Source of the DNA: an uncultured Candidatus Saccharibacteria bacterium
GTDB taxonomy: Bacteria > Patescibacteriota > Saccharimonadia > Saccharimonadales > Saccharimonadaceae
Assembly: GCA_946530965.1 (NCBI GenBank)
Contig: CAMNAK010000002.1
Span: 62,001-126,000 of the forward strand
Direction: 5' to 3'
Length of the DNA stretch: 64,000 nucleotides
Below, piece by piece: positions 17,732 to 26,740 of this stretch. Position numbers and translations under genes: made by a program. Positions within the stretch are counted from its first letter, which is position 1. Every line of letters begins with the position of its first letter. Below the pieces are notes generated by a model that did not search any database, was not told the DNA's origin, and worked only from the letters and a program-made list of their open reading frames with translations.

Positions 17732-19333
17732 ATGGACAGTATGAATGACGGTCTAAAAAGAGTTGCGTTTGGCTATACTCGGGTTTCCTCTGAGGAGCAA
17801 GTCGCTGGTGCTTCTCTCGAAAACCAAACTCGAGCTATCCAAAGATATGCTGACGAAAACAATATCGAGATTATTGGCTGGTATAGCGATGATGGTATTT
17901 CCGGCAAAGACTCTCATCGCCCAAGCCTACAACAGATGCTAAAAGACATCGCAGCACAAAAAGGCCACATTGATCATGTAATCGTCTACAATCTTAGCCG
18001 CATCTCTAGGAACCTAAACTCCTTTTGTAAGGATATTGGAGACAAAATGGCTAGATGCGGAGTTACTCTCCGATCTACACAAGAAGTCATTGATGAGACT
18101 CCAACCGGCAAGCTCCTCCTAAATCTAGCAATCGCTATTCATCAGTACGACAACGACATTAAATCACAAACCGTAAAAGACAATATGCGATTACTAGCAA
18201 AACAAGGCTGGTGGATGTCTCAAGCACCTCTAGGCCTAAGGCTCAAACATGTTCTCGTAGATGGCATCACTACAAAAGACGGAAAGAAAAAGTATCACAA
18301 CACGCTCGAGATTGATACTAGAGATGATATTGGCAACAAAATCACTCTTCTCCTTAATCGCTTCTCTGAAGGTGGACTTAATGTTGCTGGACTACTCCAG
18401 ATAGCTCATAAGTTGAATGTAAAGACTAGGAATGGCGAGCTAATCAAATTCTCTGCACTTTACGAACTACTCAAGCAGCCCGCATATGCTGGCTATAATG
18501 CCTCAAAAAAGCTACTAGATGGCGAGATGACAAAGCTTATAGATTTCGATGGGATTATTAACCTCGATACCTATAATCAGAATCAAAGGCTTCTTAAAGG
18601 CGATGCTCGAGTATTAATGCCAAGCATTCGCGATCAATATCCGCTCAAACATACCCTGCTCTGCTCAAAATGCGGGAAGCCTATTCGCGCCAGTGCACCA
18701 ACATCAGGAAGTGGCAAAAGCTCGCCACGATATCACTGCTGCGAAAAAGGCCATGGGTCAATTAGCGTCAAAAGCATGCATCAGCTCTTTGCAAATTACT
18801 TGCGACAAATCACACCTGCAGAAAGCACCGTAAAGATGTTCAAGGTGATAGTTAAACGCACATACTCTCAAAAGCTAAGCTGCACCAATAACGAACTGGC
18901 AAAATGCCGCGAAGAAATATCAAAGATAGACGCCAAACTAAATGAGGTTCTTGATGCTCTCCTAGATGGCAGGATTAGTCGAGCCGAAAAAGAAAGATAT
19001 TCTGATGCTCAAATGCGAAAGCGCGATGAACTCGACAAGAGAATCCTAAAGCTCGAGCAAGACCAACGCATTAGCGAATCTACAATTGATTATGTATGTA
19101 GTTTCATCACTAAGCCAGCCAAGCTATGGGCAGATGCTAACCTGGAATCTCGCCAAGCATTCCAAGCCACGATGTTCCCCAATGGTTTACACTTCGACAT
19201 CGGAGAGCAAAAGTTTGGAACGGAAGATTTAAGCCCTCTCTTCTCTGTTATTAGCAACAAAAAAGAGCCATCTTCTGACTCTGATTCCGAAATGGTAGGC
19301 CCGGCTGGAATCGAACCAGCATTGTATCCTTAG
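17732..19333 (+). CDS. Large serine recombinase (resolvase + recombinase + zinc ribbon)
   Basis: FGYTRVSSEEQVAGASLENQ, YSDDGISGKD, YNLSRISRN, CSKCGKPIRAS...CCEKGHG, coiled coil. Confidence 0.93.
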   Translation: MDSMNDGLKRVAFGYTRVSSEEQVAGASLENQTRAIQRYADENNIEIIGWYSDDGISGKDSHRPSLQQMLKDIAAQKGHIDHVIVYNLSRISRNLNSFCKDIGDKMARCGVTLRSTQEVIDETPTGKLLLNLAIAIHQYDNDIKSQTVKDNMRLLAKQGWWMSQAPLGLRLKHVLVDGITTKDGKKKYHNTLEIDTRDDIGNKITLLLNRFSEGGLNVAGLLQIAHKLNVKTRNGELIKFSALYELLKQPAYAGYNASKKLLDGEMTKLIDFDGIINLDTYNQNQRLLKGDARVLMPSIRDQYPLKHTLLCSKCGKPIRASAPTSGSGKSSPRYHCCEKGHGSISVKSMHQLFANYLRQITPAESTVKMFKVIVKRTYSQKLSCTNNELAKCREEISKIDAKLNEVLDALLDGRISRAEKERYSDAQMRKRDELDKRILKLEQDQRISESTIDYVCSFITKPAKLWADANLESRQAFQATMFPNGLHFDIGEQKFGTEDLSPLFSVISNKKEPSSDSDSEMVGPAGIEPALYP

Positions 19334-19367
19334 AGGGGATATGTCCTATCCGTTAAACGACAGGCCC
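19296..19367 (-). tRNA. tRNA-Arg (anticodon TCT), CCA encoded; unusual C at position 33
   Basis: gggcctgtcgtttaacggataggacatatcccctctaaggatacaatgctggttcgattccagccgggccta + CCA; all arms pair; anticodon loop CCTCTAA. Confidence 0.8.
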
Positions 19368-19493
19368 TAACACTCCTATTCTATCATATTTATTCCTAAG
19401 ACCTCGACTAATCTCCCCCGCCCTTCAAGAAAACATATTTGACAGTCTCAAGAACCAGCGCTTTTTGGTCCCCACTATCACCCCTGTTCTATC

Positions 19494-19522
19494 TTGACTT
19501 TTTAAGCCACTTATGCTATAAT
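19494..19522 (+). promoter_or_regulatory. Promoter TTGACT-17-TATAAT
   Basis: ttgact ttttaagccacttatgc tataat. Confidence 0.75.
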
Positions 19523-19561
19523 ATACAAATATTTTTGTATTGTTCTTTAACGCGTTGTTTT

Positions 19562-19605
19562 GCGTGAGAAGCAGGTACAGTTATCCCTGTTTCTACTTCT
19601 CGCGC
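19562..19605 (+). promoter_or_regulatory. 5' leader stem-loop
   Basis: gcgtgagaagcagg...ccctgtttctacttctcgcgc. Confidence 0.55.
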
Positions 19606-19638
19606 AAAGCGAAGAATTTATGAAGGGAGACATGATAC

Positions 19639-20433
19639 ATGTCTACAAAATCCGTGAAAACTTTAAAGCCTCTCGAAGGCCGCAAGAAGGTCATCCTCCT
19701 CTACAATCTTTGTAATCTTGCAAAGATAGACATCGAGGAAGAGCTCGCGACTATCCTTTCACTCATCAGCAATAAGATTGGCAAAACTGGCAAAAACTTC
19801 ACGACAACCGGTTCTCAGGTGCTCGACCTGTACAAAATCGGCGAGCCTATTCCCTATAACATGCTCGGACATGAAGGTCAGGCCCTTGCTACTCCGTATG
19901 CGCTCTCGGAAGAAGAGCTGAAATGCATGAACGAATGTGCTTATGTCGTTAAAGAGGGCCACAGTCTCATTGGTGATATCGAAGAGATTATCGACGAGCT
20001 CAGCGGGTATGCTCCAAAAAAGGACCACGATCGCTTCGTTCAGATTAAGCTTGGAATTGCCGCTAAGGCTTCCGAAAAGGCAAAGATGGTCATCCCGACA
20101 ACAGAAAAGTCTACTGCAAAGCTTCCGACTAGGGCTTATGCAAATGCGAGCTTTGAGCGCACCACGAACGCTCCGGCTCCATCGACGAAGTCAAAGTCCA
20201 TGCCGACCCCTCCGCCTAAGCCCAACCCGCAGAAAGTGCCAAAGCCACCCAAGATGGATCCTATCCAGCAGGCTATAAGCCTTAGCGAGACAAAGGGCTT
20301 ACCGGTTTATTTTAACCAGATTATCAGCGGCAAGAAGATCAAGAAAGGCATCTATTGCAAATGCACAATTGACATCCACGGCGAACACAAAGTGAGCAAG
20401 AACGCAATCTTCATTGACTGCAAGCTCGCTTAA
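19639..20433 (+). CDS. Orphan protein with Pro/Lys-rich linker
   Basis: 264 aa, helical N-domain, APAPSTKSKSMPTPPPKPNPQKVPKPPK linker, small C-domain; dedicated promoter and terminator. Confidence 0.75.
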   Translation: MSTKSVKTLKPLEGRKKVILLYNLCNLAKIDIEEELATILSLISNKIGKTGKNFTTTGSQVLDLYKIGEPIPYNMLGHEGQALATPYALSEEELKCMNECAYVVKEGHSLIGDIEEIIDELSGYAPKKDHDRFVQIKLGIAAKASEKAKMVIPTTEKSTAKLPTRAYANASFERTTNAPAPSTKSKSMPTPPPKPNPQKVPKPPKMDPIQQAISLSETKGLPVYFNQIISGKKIKKGIYCKCTIDIHGEHKVSKNAIFIDCKLA

Positions 20434-20453
20434 GACAGAATTCTAACAACGCG

Positions 20454-20485
20454 AAATCCCTGTTCGATAAGGACAGGGATTTTTC
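20454..20485 (+). terminator. Terminator of the 19639 gene
   Basis: aaatccctgt-tcgataagg-acagggattttt. Confidence 0.8.
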
Positions 20486-20536
20486 ATGTCTCAAATTCTG
20501 TGGCAAAATAGAATAAATAAGGAAAAGCACAATATT

Positions 20537-20884
20537 ATGGGATTATTAGGCAAACTATTCGGCAACAACAATCTAATCCAAGAGCAAGAAGAACCAGTCA
20601 TGATACCAGAAGGCCCTGGGTTTATGATAATTAACGACACCTTCTCTATATCTGGTCGCGGCACGGTTGTAACCGGCAAAATCGAGAGCGGTAGTTTCCG
20701 CGTAGGACAAACCGTCATAATCGAAACCGGCAACGGCACAATCGAAACCACCATAAGTGGCGTCGAAGCCTTTCATAAAACTATGGACGTCGCTGTCGCT
20801 GGCCAAAATGTCGGCCTCTTTCTTGCCAATGTTACTCGCGACCAAATCCATCAAGGATCCACAATATCTGGAATCGAAAACTAA
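20537..20884 (+). CDS. Stand-alone EF-Tu domain II-like (translation-factor beta-barrel) protein
   Basis: DTFSISGRGTVVTGKIESGSFRVGQTVIIETGNGTIETTISGVEAFHKTMDVAVAGQNVGLFL matches EF-Tu domain 2; no G domain. Confidence 0.75.
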   Translation: MGLLGKLFGNNNLIQEQEEPVMIPEGPGFMIINDTFSISGRGTVVTGKIESGSFRVGQTVIIETGNGTIETTISGVEAFHKTMDVAVAGQNVGLFLANVTRDQIHQGSTISGIEN

Positions 20885-20907
20885 AAAGAGCCTTAATGGC
20901 TCTTTTC
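20884..20907. terminator. Convergent terminator
   Basis: aaaaagagccttaatggctcttttc. Confidence 0.7.
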
Positions 20908-20908
20908 T

Positions 20909-22024
20909 TTATGCACTCTGTTGTCCACTACTCAAGTTATTCGCCATACGAGTAGCCTCTTCACTAATCTTCTTAGCATACTCTTCGGCAGACATGCCTT
21001 CAGGTCGCTCAACATTCCCTAGGGCATTAGATAACTCTCTAGAATGTTGCTGGAATTCTCGACCATTTCTTGAACCAACTCCTGCATGTGACTCCGCCAT
21101 AGCAATCCTGCCTACTCCAGCATTGATTGCTTCGTTAATCAACTCATCATCCTGTTTCTGTTGCTTAACCGCCTCTGCCTCGCTTAATTTCTGAGCTACA
21201 TAGTTGTCCAACATAGCGTTAAACTCTTCCTCGGAAAGACCTTCTGGCTGGTTTGCTAGAAAATCGCTAATTTCCGCCCCAACTTCATTCGAAGCTCTGC
21301 CATTTCCTTCGATCAGGCCAGCATTTCTACGCGCCTCAAAAATCGCCCTTTGTGCTCTTCCTACCGCATCGTAAGCCCTATCTGCACGTTCGCCTTCAGC
21401 AACAACGCCCTGAATCTCGCCTAGTTGTCTCTCGGTTTCATCTTCAATGCCCTGAACATCACCAGCCTCGCGTAGAGACCCATCAATTCTATTCAATGCT
21501 CTCTGTCTCGAACGACCATCTGGAGCAATCAGATTATTCTGAGTTTGGGCTTTCCAAATCTCAGCCGTGCCTTGACTAAGCGCCGAGTTTATCTCAGCGG
21601 CTTCAGCCTGAGTCTGCGCTTGTTCTTCGCGCCAATCTTTCACCATCTCATCATGAACAAAGGTTGCAAAATCGGCCTTTTCCTCATCCGTCAAAGTATC
21701 ATAGCCCTCTAGCCCAACACCCCACTCTTCGCTCTGCCAACTAGAAAAATCTTCACGCCATTTTTCGTTAGAAGCATAACCAGGATGCGTATTCTTATAC
21801 ACATCCACTGCTAAACCTGGTTCTACGTCCGCCAATGGATGGCGTTCCTGCTGCTCATGAGCCTCCACGGCGTTATCAGCTTGTTCCTCAATACCGCCGT
21901 CAGTCTTCTCATTAGTGCCATCTTCCGGAGTCTCAAAAGCTTTTGCCCACTCATTTTCTACAGCATCAGAGTTTTCTTCGTTGTTGCTGAGTTTGTCGTA
22001 ATTCACTTTTTGCTCTCCGGGCAT
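20909..22024 (-). CDS. Hypothetical acidic, helical protein (371 aa)
   Basis: Long charged coiled-coil-like ORF with no TM or signal. Confidence 0.7.
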   Translation of the reverse strand: MPGEQKVNYDKLSNNEENSDAVENEWAKAFETPEDGTNEKTDGGIEEQADNAVEAHEQQERHPLADVEPGLAVDVYKNTHPGYASNEKWREDFSSWQSEEWGVGLEGYDTLTDEEKADFATFVHDEMVKDWREEQAQTQAEAAEINSALSQGTAEIWKAQTQNNLIAPDGRSRQRALNRIDGSLREAGDVQGIEDETERQLGEIQGVVAEGERADRAYDAVGRAQRAIFEARRNAGLIEGNGRASNEVGAEISDFLANQPEGLSEEEFNAMLDNYVAQKLSEAEAVKQQKQDDELINEAINAGVGRIAMAESHAGVGSRNGREFQQHSRELSNALGNVERPEGMSAEEYAKKISEEATRMANNLSSGQQSA

Positions 22025-22128
22025 TTAATCTTTACTCTACTATACCATAAGCACTATCAATTCGTGATTCGCCACCCCTTTAAAAAGATGGTATAATAAT
22101 GAAGTTAATAAAAATTTAAGGAGTACAA

Positions 22129-23346
22129 ATGAAATTATCCGAAGAGCTCCAGTGGCGTGGCTTCTATGCAGAAAACACCCTGGAAGATATCACTGACCTA
22201 GACAAAGCTCCGCGCAATTTCTATTGGGGCACCGATCCAAGTGCCGATTCGTTGCATATTGGCCACCTTGCCGCCCTCATGATGTGCGCTTGTTTTGTTC
22301 GCCACGGATATACTCCTTATTATCTTGTTGGCGGCGCAACTGGTCAGATTGGCGACCCAAAGGACACCGTCGAACGCGATCTTAAAGGTCTCGACGAAAT
22401 CGCAAAGAACAAAGTCGCCCTTGCAAAACAGATCGTCAAGGTTACCCACTCCCCAGAAAATACCGAGATTTTGGATAACTACGATTGGTTTAGCGAAGTC
22501 AAATTCCTTCCATTCCTACGCGAAATCGGCAAGGCTTTCAGCATGACTCAGCTTCTTGATCGCCAGTTCGTTCAGAACCGTATCGGCGAAGGTGGCTCTG
22601 GTATCTCTTATGCCGAATTTAGCTACACCCTTATCCAAGGCTACGATTTCCTACACCTATTCCGTACACACAACGTAGACCTTCAGCTCTGTGGCGCCGA
22701 CCAGTATGGCAACTGCACCTCTGGTATCCATCTAATCAAGCGCCTAGAAGACGCTAAAGCAGACGCTTACTCTTGCCCTCTTGTTATTGATAAAGTTACT
22801 GGTCGCAAGTTCGGCAAGTCCGAAGGCAACGCCGTCTGGCTAGATAGCACCAAGACCAGCGTCTTCGACTTCTATCAGTTCTGGCTCAACCAGTCTGACG
22901 ATGATCTAGACCGTTTCTTCAAGATGTATACTCTTGTAACCCCAGAAGAACTCGAGCAAATCCTTGCCAAACACAACGAGAATCCATCTGCTCGCTTTGG
23001 CCAAAAAGAACTCGGTCGCCGCATTACTGCCGTTGTTCATGGCGAAGAAGCTGCAAACAGTGCCGCCAAGCTCAGCGAATTCCTCTTTGCTAAGGATCAG
23101 GATTTCACTCAGCTAGACGACAATGACCGCAAGCTCCTAGCCGAAAGCTTCCCTACTGCAGATAAGGGTCAAAAGCTATCCGAAATCCTCGTCGCTACCG
23201 AACTCGCAAGCAGCAAAGGCGAAGCCCGCAAATTCCTAAGCGGCAACGCTATCTCTGTAAATGGTCAAAAAGTCACCGAAGATATCGATATTACCGAGCC
23301 AAGCCTTATCAAGCGCGGCAAAAACAAGTTTGCTTACGTAAAATAA
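22129..23346 (+). CDS. tyrS: Tyrosyl-tRNA synthetase
   Basis: GTDPSADSLHIGHLAALM, GRKFGKSEGNAVWLD, C-terminal S4-like domain; aaggag SD. Confidence 0.95.
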   Translation: MKLSEELQWRGFYAENTLEDITDLDKAPRNFYWGTDPSADSLHIGHLAALMMCACFVRHGYTPYYLVGGATGQIGDPKDTVERDLKGLDEIAKNKVALAKQIVKVTHSPENTEILDNYDWFSEVKFLPFLREIGKAFSMTQLLDRQFVQNRIGEGGSGISYAEFSYTLIQGYDFLHLFRTHNVDLQLCGADQYGNCTSGIHLIKRLEDAKADAYSCPLVIDKVTGRKFGKSEGNAVWLDSTKTSVFDFYQFWLNQSDDDLDRFFKMYTLVTPEELEQILAKHNENPSARFGQKELGRRITAVVHGEEAANSAAKLSEFLFAKDQDFTQLDDNDRKLLAESFPTADKGQKLSEILVATELASSKGEARKFLSGNAISVNGQKVTEDIDITEPSLIKRGKNKFAYVK

Positions 23347-23404
23347 GCCTCAAGACGAGCCAAAAGCTCGTCTTTTTTGTTCCCGAAAAAACCATAAGCC
23401 CTAA

Positions 23405-23433
23405 TTGACTTTTTAGACATTTTATGGTAAAAT
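23405..23433 (+). promoter_or_regulatory. Promoter TTGACT-17-TAAAAT
   Basis: ttgact ttttagacattttatgg taaaat. Confidence 0.7.
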
Positions 23434-23472
23434 ATATAAGACTTTCACAGAGATACTTTAGGAGGTGTTAGT

Positions 23473-24084
23473 ATGCTGAAAGTAGTATTCGTTTTGGCTA
23501 TTCTGGCCATCATCGCGTTTATCGTATACTGGTTTATCATTCTTTCTCAAACTGTTTGGCACATCACCTATGCAGGCATAATCGCCAAAGAGAAAAAGAG
23601 ACAGAAAAAGGACAAAATCATGGTCATCCGTGAATGTCCTGGAAACGACCGCATGGACGGACAGGAATTCAACCTGAGCGCAGATGAGTTCTTTACAGGG
23701 TGGAAAATCGTAGAAATTCGGACAAAATCCCAAATCTTGATCGAAACCCCTAGAGGACAAACCATCACTCCAGCTCAGGCAGAAAGCCTACTTAAAAAAC
23801 TTGACGAAATCGTCCCTACTGCTAAAAGCGGTGGCGCTTCCCTGACTATCCGAACCGATACCAATTCTAACGGCAAAGTGTTCGTTGTAGTTAATTATCC
23901 AGTTGGTGCAAGAAAATTCTCTGAAGAATCTACCAAGAAACTTCGGAAGACAGTCAAAAAACTGTTTGTTTTCTGGCATGCTCCTGGATGGCCAACCAAA
24001 AGCAGCGAGATCAATAAGATGCTCGTCAAGCAAGGCATCACCCCTAATCCGGTGAGGCCGTCAAAGTACAAAAGGCGAAAATAA
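23473..24084 (+). CDS. Orphan membrane-anchored protein
   Basis: 203 aa, N-terminal TM VVFVLAILAIIAFIVYWFIIL; GGAGGT SD; basic C-terminus. Confidence 0.7.
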   Translation: MLKVVFVLAILAIIAFIVYWFIILSQTVWHITYAGIIAKEKKRQKKDKIMVIRECPGNDRMDGQEFNLSADEFFTGWKIVEIRTKSQILIETPRGQTITPAQAESLLKKLDEIVPTAKSGGASLTIRTDTNSNGKVFVVVNYPVGARKFSEESTKKLRKTVKKLFVFWHAPGWPTKSSEINKMLVKQGITPNPVRPSKYKRRK

Positions 24085-24157
24085 CCTCTGAAAGGCTGCA
24101 GAAATGCAGCCTTTTTCCTGTTTTAAGCCATTTTACCTATAAAATGTGGCATATGTA

Positions 24158-24186
24158 TTGACATTTTTAACCATTTATGCTAAAAT
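24158..24186 (+). promoter_or_regulatory. Promoter TTGACA-17-TAAAAT
   Basis: ttgaca tttttaaccatttatgc taaaat. Confidence 0.75.
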
Positions 24187-24189
24187 AAA

Positions 24190-24355
24190 GTCATGTTTAG
24201 GGAGGAACTCTAAACATAGCATCTTAACGGGGTTTACCTCCGAAAGATTGCCTATTGGGCGCCAGGCGTATAAATTTTACACGTCTAGCGTCCAATAGGA
24301 CCTTATATCGCACTCGCGAATAAGAAATCTTTTATCTACTTCAGGAGGTAGTACC
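24190..24355 (+). promoter_or_regulatory. Long structured 5' leader with SD/anti-SD segments
   Basis: tgtttagGGAGGaactctaaaca hairpin, ACCTCC 24236-24241, 49-nt stem-loop 24251-24299, SD AGGAGGT 24343-24349. Confidence 0.5.
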
Positions 24356-24985
24356 ATGAGCGAAAAGTTAATCAACAAGGCCAACGGCCTCAGCGCAACC
24401 ATCACCCGTGACGACAGCACCAAGGAACTCGAGACAATCGTGATCGAGTACAACCCTGATCTGGCTGGCGTCCTCGACGACGACAAGTTCGCAGATCTCC
24501 TCAGAGATCCTGTGTACAACGCCCTCACTGCTGACGAGGTGCATGGCTTCTATACCATGACCTATCGCAACGAGCTCGGCACTTTCGTCTTCGAGATCGT
24601 GCCCGACGAAACCAGCACAACCGACTACGCCGCACTCTGGGATGACCTCTATCACATTCTGGTAGAGTCTATCGATGGCGATGACGGCGATGACGAGACC
24701 GCAGATGATGACGAGACCCCGGACGACGAGGACGAGGACGAGGACAAGGACAAGGACAAGAAGGGTGAGCCTAAGAAGGGCGAACCCACAAAGTCTAAGA
24801 CCCCTGAACCCAAGAAGTCCGAGCCCAAGAAGTCCGAACCCAAGAAGTCCGAGCCCAAGAAGCAGCCGTTCAAGTCCAAGAACGGAATGACTTACGACGG
24901 TGACCGCTATCACTCTGACGATGATGACACTGAAGAGGCTCTTGACGAGTTCTACTCTGTCTTCAACGCTGGCCTCAACGGCTAA
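24356..24985 (+). CDS. Orphan acidic/lysine-rich repeat protein
   Basis: DDDETPDDEDEDEDKDKDKKGEPKKGEP...KKSEPKKSEPKKSEPKK; GC-richer codons than neighbours. Confidence 0.75.
   Translation: MSEKLINKANGLSATITRDDSTKELETIVIEYNPDLAGVLDDDKFADLLRDPVYNALTADEVHGFYTMTYRNELGTFVFEIVPDETSTTDYAALWDDLYHILVESIDGDDGDDETADDDETPDDEDEDEDKDKDKKGEPKKGEPTKSKTPEPKKSEPKKSEPKKSEPKKQPFKSKNGMTYDGDRYHSDDDDTEEALDEFYSVFNAGLNG
24806..24862 (+). repeat. 15-bp tandem repeats encoding (PKKSE)n
   Basis: gaacccaagaagtcc / gagcccaagaagtcc / gaacccaagaagtcc / gagcccaagaag. Confidence 0.85.
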
Positions 24986-25011
24986 TCGTCAACGCTCCAA
25001 CCCCGCACCCC

Positions 25012-25042
25012 GCCCCCGCACATCCAGTGCGGGGGTATTTTC
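25012..25042 (+). terminator. Terminator
   Basis: cccccgcacatccagtgcgggggtatttt. Confidence 0.75.
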
Positions 25043-25099
25043 ACCCCTTGATAATTATGAAACTCTTCAATAAAATACAACCATAAACAAGGACAAAAT

Positions 25100-25870
25100 A
25101 TGAAAAAAGTCTTATCTTTCGATATTGACCAAACTTTAAATATCGCAAAAACTCCAATCCCTGACGAGATTGCAGACCTCCTTACCAAGTGTCTCGATCA
25201 CTTCGAAATCTGCCCAATCTCTGGTCAGAAGTTCGATCAATTCCTTATTCAGATCGTAAACCGCCTTACCAATGCTACCCCAGAACAGCTCAGCCATCTT
25301 CATCTCTTTGTAGCACAAGGCACACAGTACTACCGCTACAATATCGAGAAGAAGGATTGGGATCAGGTCTATAACTACCCACTTACCGATGAACAGGTCG
25401 CCGAAATTACTAAGGCAATCCAGACCGCAGCCGAAGAACTTGGTTACTGGGAAGAAGATAAGCTTCAGGAAGGCGACGAGATTATCGAAAACCGCCTATC
25501 TCAGGTCACCTTCTCTGCTCTTGGCCAGAAAGCTGGCACCGATGTTAAGTATGCTTGGGATCCAGATCACAAGAAACGCGATGCTATCGTCAAGCGCGCC
25601 AAAGAACTCGCCCCAGATTTCGAATACGAGGTTGGCGGCACCACCTCTATTAATGCCTTCATTCCTGGCATGAACAAGGTCTTTGGTATGACCCACCTCA
25701 TGGAAGAGCTAAAGGTCGAAAAGAAAGACATTCTATACTTCGGCGATATGACCCAGCCAGGCGGCAACGATTACCCAGTCGTTCAGATGGGCATCGACAC
25801 TATTACCGTCCGCTCGCACGAAGACACTGCTTATGCACTTCGCGGCATCCTTGGTCTAGTAAGCGAATAA
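25100..25870 (+). CDS. HAD-superfamily hydrolase, eukaryotic-type phosphomannomutase-like
   Basis: SFDIDQTLN, ICPISGQ, SQVTFSALGQKAGTDVKYAWDPDHKKR, YFGDMTQPGGNDYPV. Confidence 0.8.
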   Translation: MKKVLSFDIDQTLNIAKTPIPDEIADLLTKCLDHFEICPISGQKFDQFLIQIVNRLTNATPEQLSHLHLFVAQGTQYYRYNIEKKDWDQVYNYPLTDEQVAEITKAIQTAAEELGYWEEDKLQEGDEIIENRLSQVTFSALGQKAGTDVKYAWDPDHKKRDAIVKRAKELAPDFEYEVGGTTSINAFIPGMNKVFGMTHLMEELKVEKKDILYFGDMTQPGGNDYPVVQMGIDTITVRSHEDTAYALRGILGLVSE

Positions 25871-25951
25871 ACAACTCAAAGCTACGCTTCCACTCGGGGC
25901 GTAGCTTTTTGCTGCCTACTGAATTCTTGCCGCTTATGCTAAAATAGATAT

Positions 25952-26740
25952 ATGATAAGCGCTAGAAAAACCTATATTATTGCAAACTGGAAAATGAATT
26001 TTACCCCTGGTGAGGCCAGTCTATATTTGCATCGCCTCAGCAATCGCATTCCAGCCATGCGAAACGTTCAGGTTGTTCTATCACCTTCCCTTGTTTCTTT
26101 GCAACCATTATCTTTGCAGATTAATCGCCGCCAGTTCAAGCTAGCTGCACAGAATTTTTACTGGCAAGATTATGGCGCATTCACCGGCGAAGTATCAATT
26201 TCTCAGATTCGTAGCTTTGTAGATTATGCCATCGTTGGCCATTCCGAGCGCCGCTATCTATTCAACGAAAGCGACAAAGATATCGCACAAAAGGTTGCTG
26301 CCGCTATTCGCAACGGTCTAACCCCAGTTCTCTGCATTGGTGAAACTGCCGAAGAGCGCAAAAATGGCGAAACTAGCGCTGCCATTTACGATCAGCTTAT
26401 CGGTGGCTTGTCTCAGGTTAGCGAAGAAGATATCAGTAAGGTTATTATCGCCTACGAACCAGTTTGGGCAATTTCTAGCAATAAGAACGCTCGCCCGGCA
26501 AAACCGGAAGATATCAAAGAAGCCCAGCTTCTAATCCGTCGCCACATCAGCAAGCTCTATGGCGACGAAACTGCAATGGATCTTCCAATTCTCTATGGCG
26601 GCTCAGTCAATCCAAGCACCGCACCTGGATATTTGAACATCCCTGGCATCGATGGCCTACTTGTCGGCAACGCCAGTTTGATAGCAGATTCTTTTTGTGC
26701 TATCGTAGAGTCAGCAAAAGGTAAATACGATGAGCGATAA
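25952..26740 (+). CDS. tpiA: Triosephosphate isomerase
   Basis: IANWKMN, AIVGHSERR, VIIAYEPVWAI, YGGSVNPSTA, VGNASL. Confidence 0.95.
   Translation: MISARKTYIIANWKMNFTPGEASLYLHRLSNRIPAMRNVQVVLSPSLVSLQPLSLQINRRQFKLAAQNFYWQDYGAFTGEVSISQIRSFVDYAIVGHSERRYLFNESDKDIAQKVAAAIRNGLTPVLCIGETAEERKNGETSAAIYDQLIGGLSQVSEEDISKVIIAYEPVWAISSNKNARPAKPEDIKEAQLLIRRHISKLYGDETAMDLPILYGGSVNPSTAPGYLNIPGIDGLLVGNASLIADSFCAIVESAKGKYDER

Larger units (their letters stand above)
14491..19367. mobile_element. Putative integrated island with restriction-modification-like module and serine recombinase; left boundary uncertain
   Basis: Recombinase reading frame runs into tRNA-Arg(TCT); long non-coding spacers carrying a shared dyad motif; methyltransferase cargo. 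Confidence 0.6.

Noticed and set aside
19296-19333. C-terminal GPAGIEPALYP as a functional recombinase motif
   Set aside because: It is the antisense translation of the tRNA 3' half, a common product of integration at tRNA genes.
24368-24913. 181 aa minus-strand ORF opposite the acidic-repeat gene
   Set aside because: Leu/Gly/Val-rich artefact of antisense to a GC-rich repeat; no SD or promoter, while the + strand gene has both.
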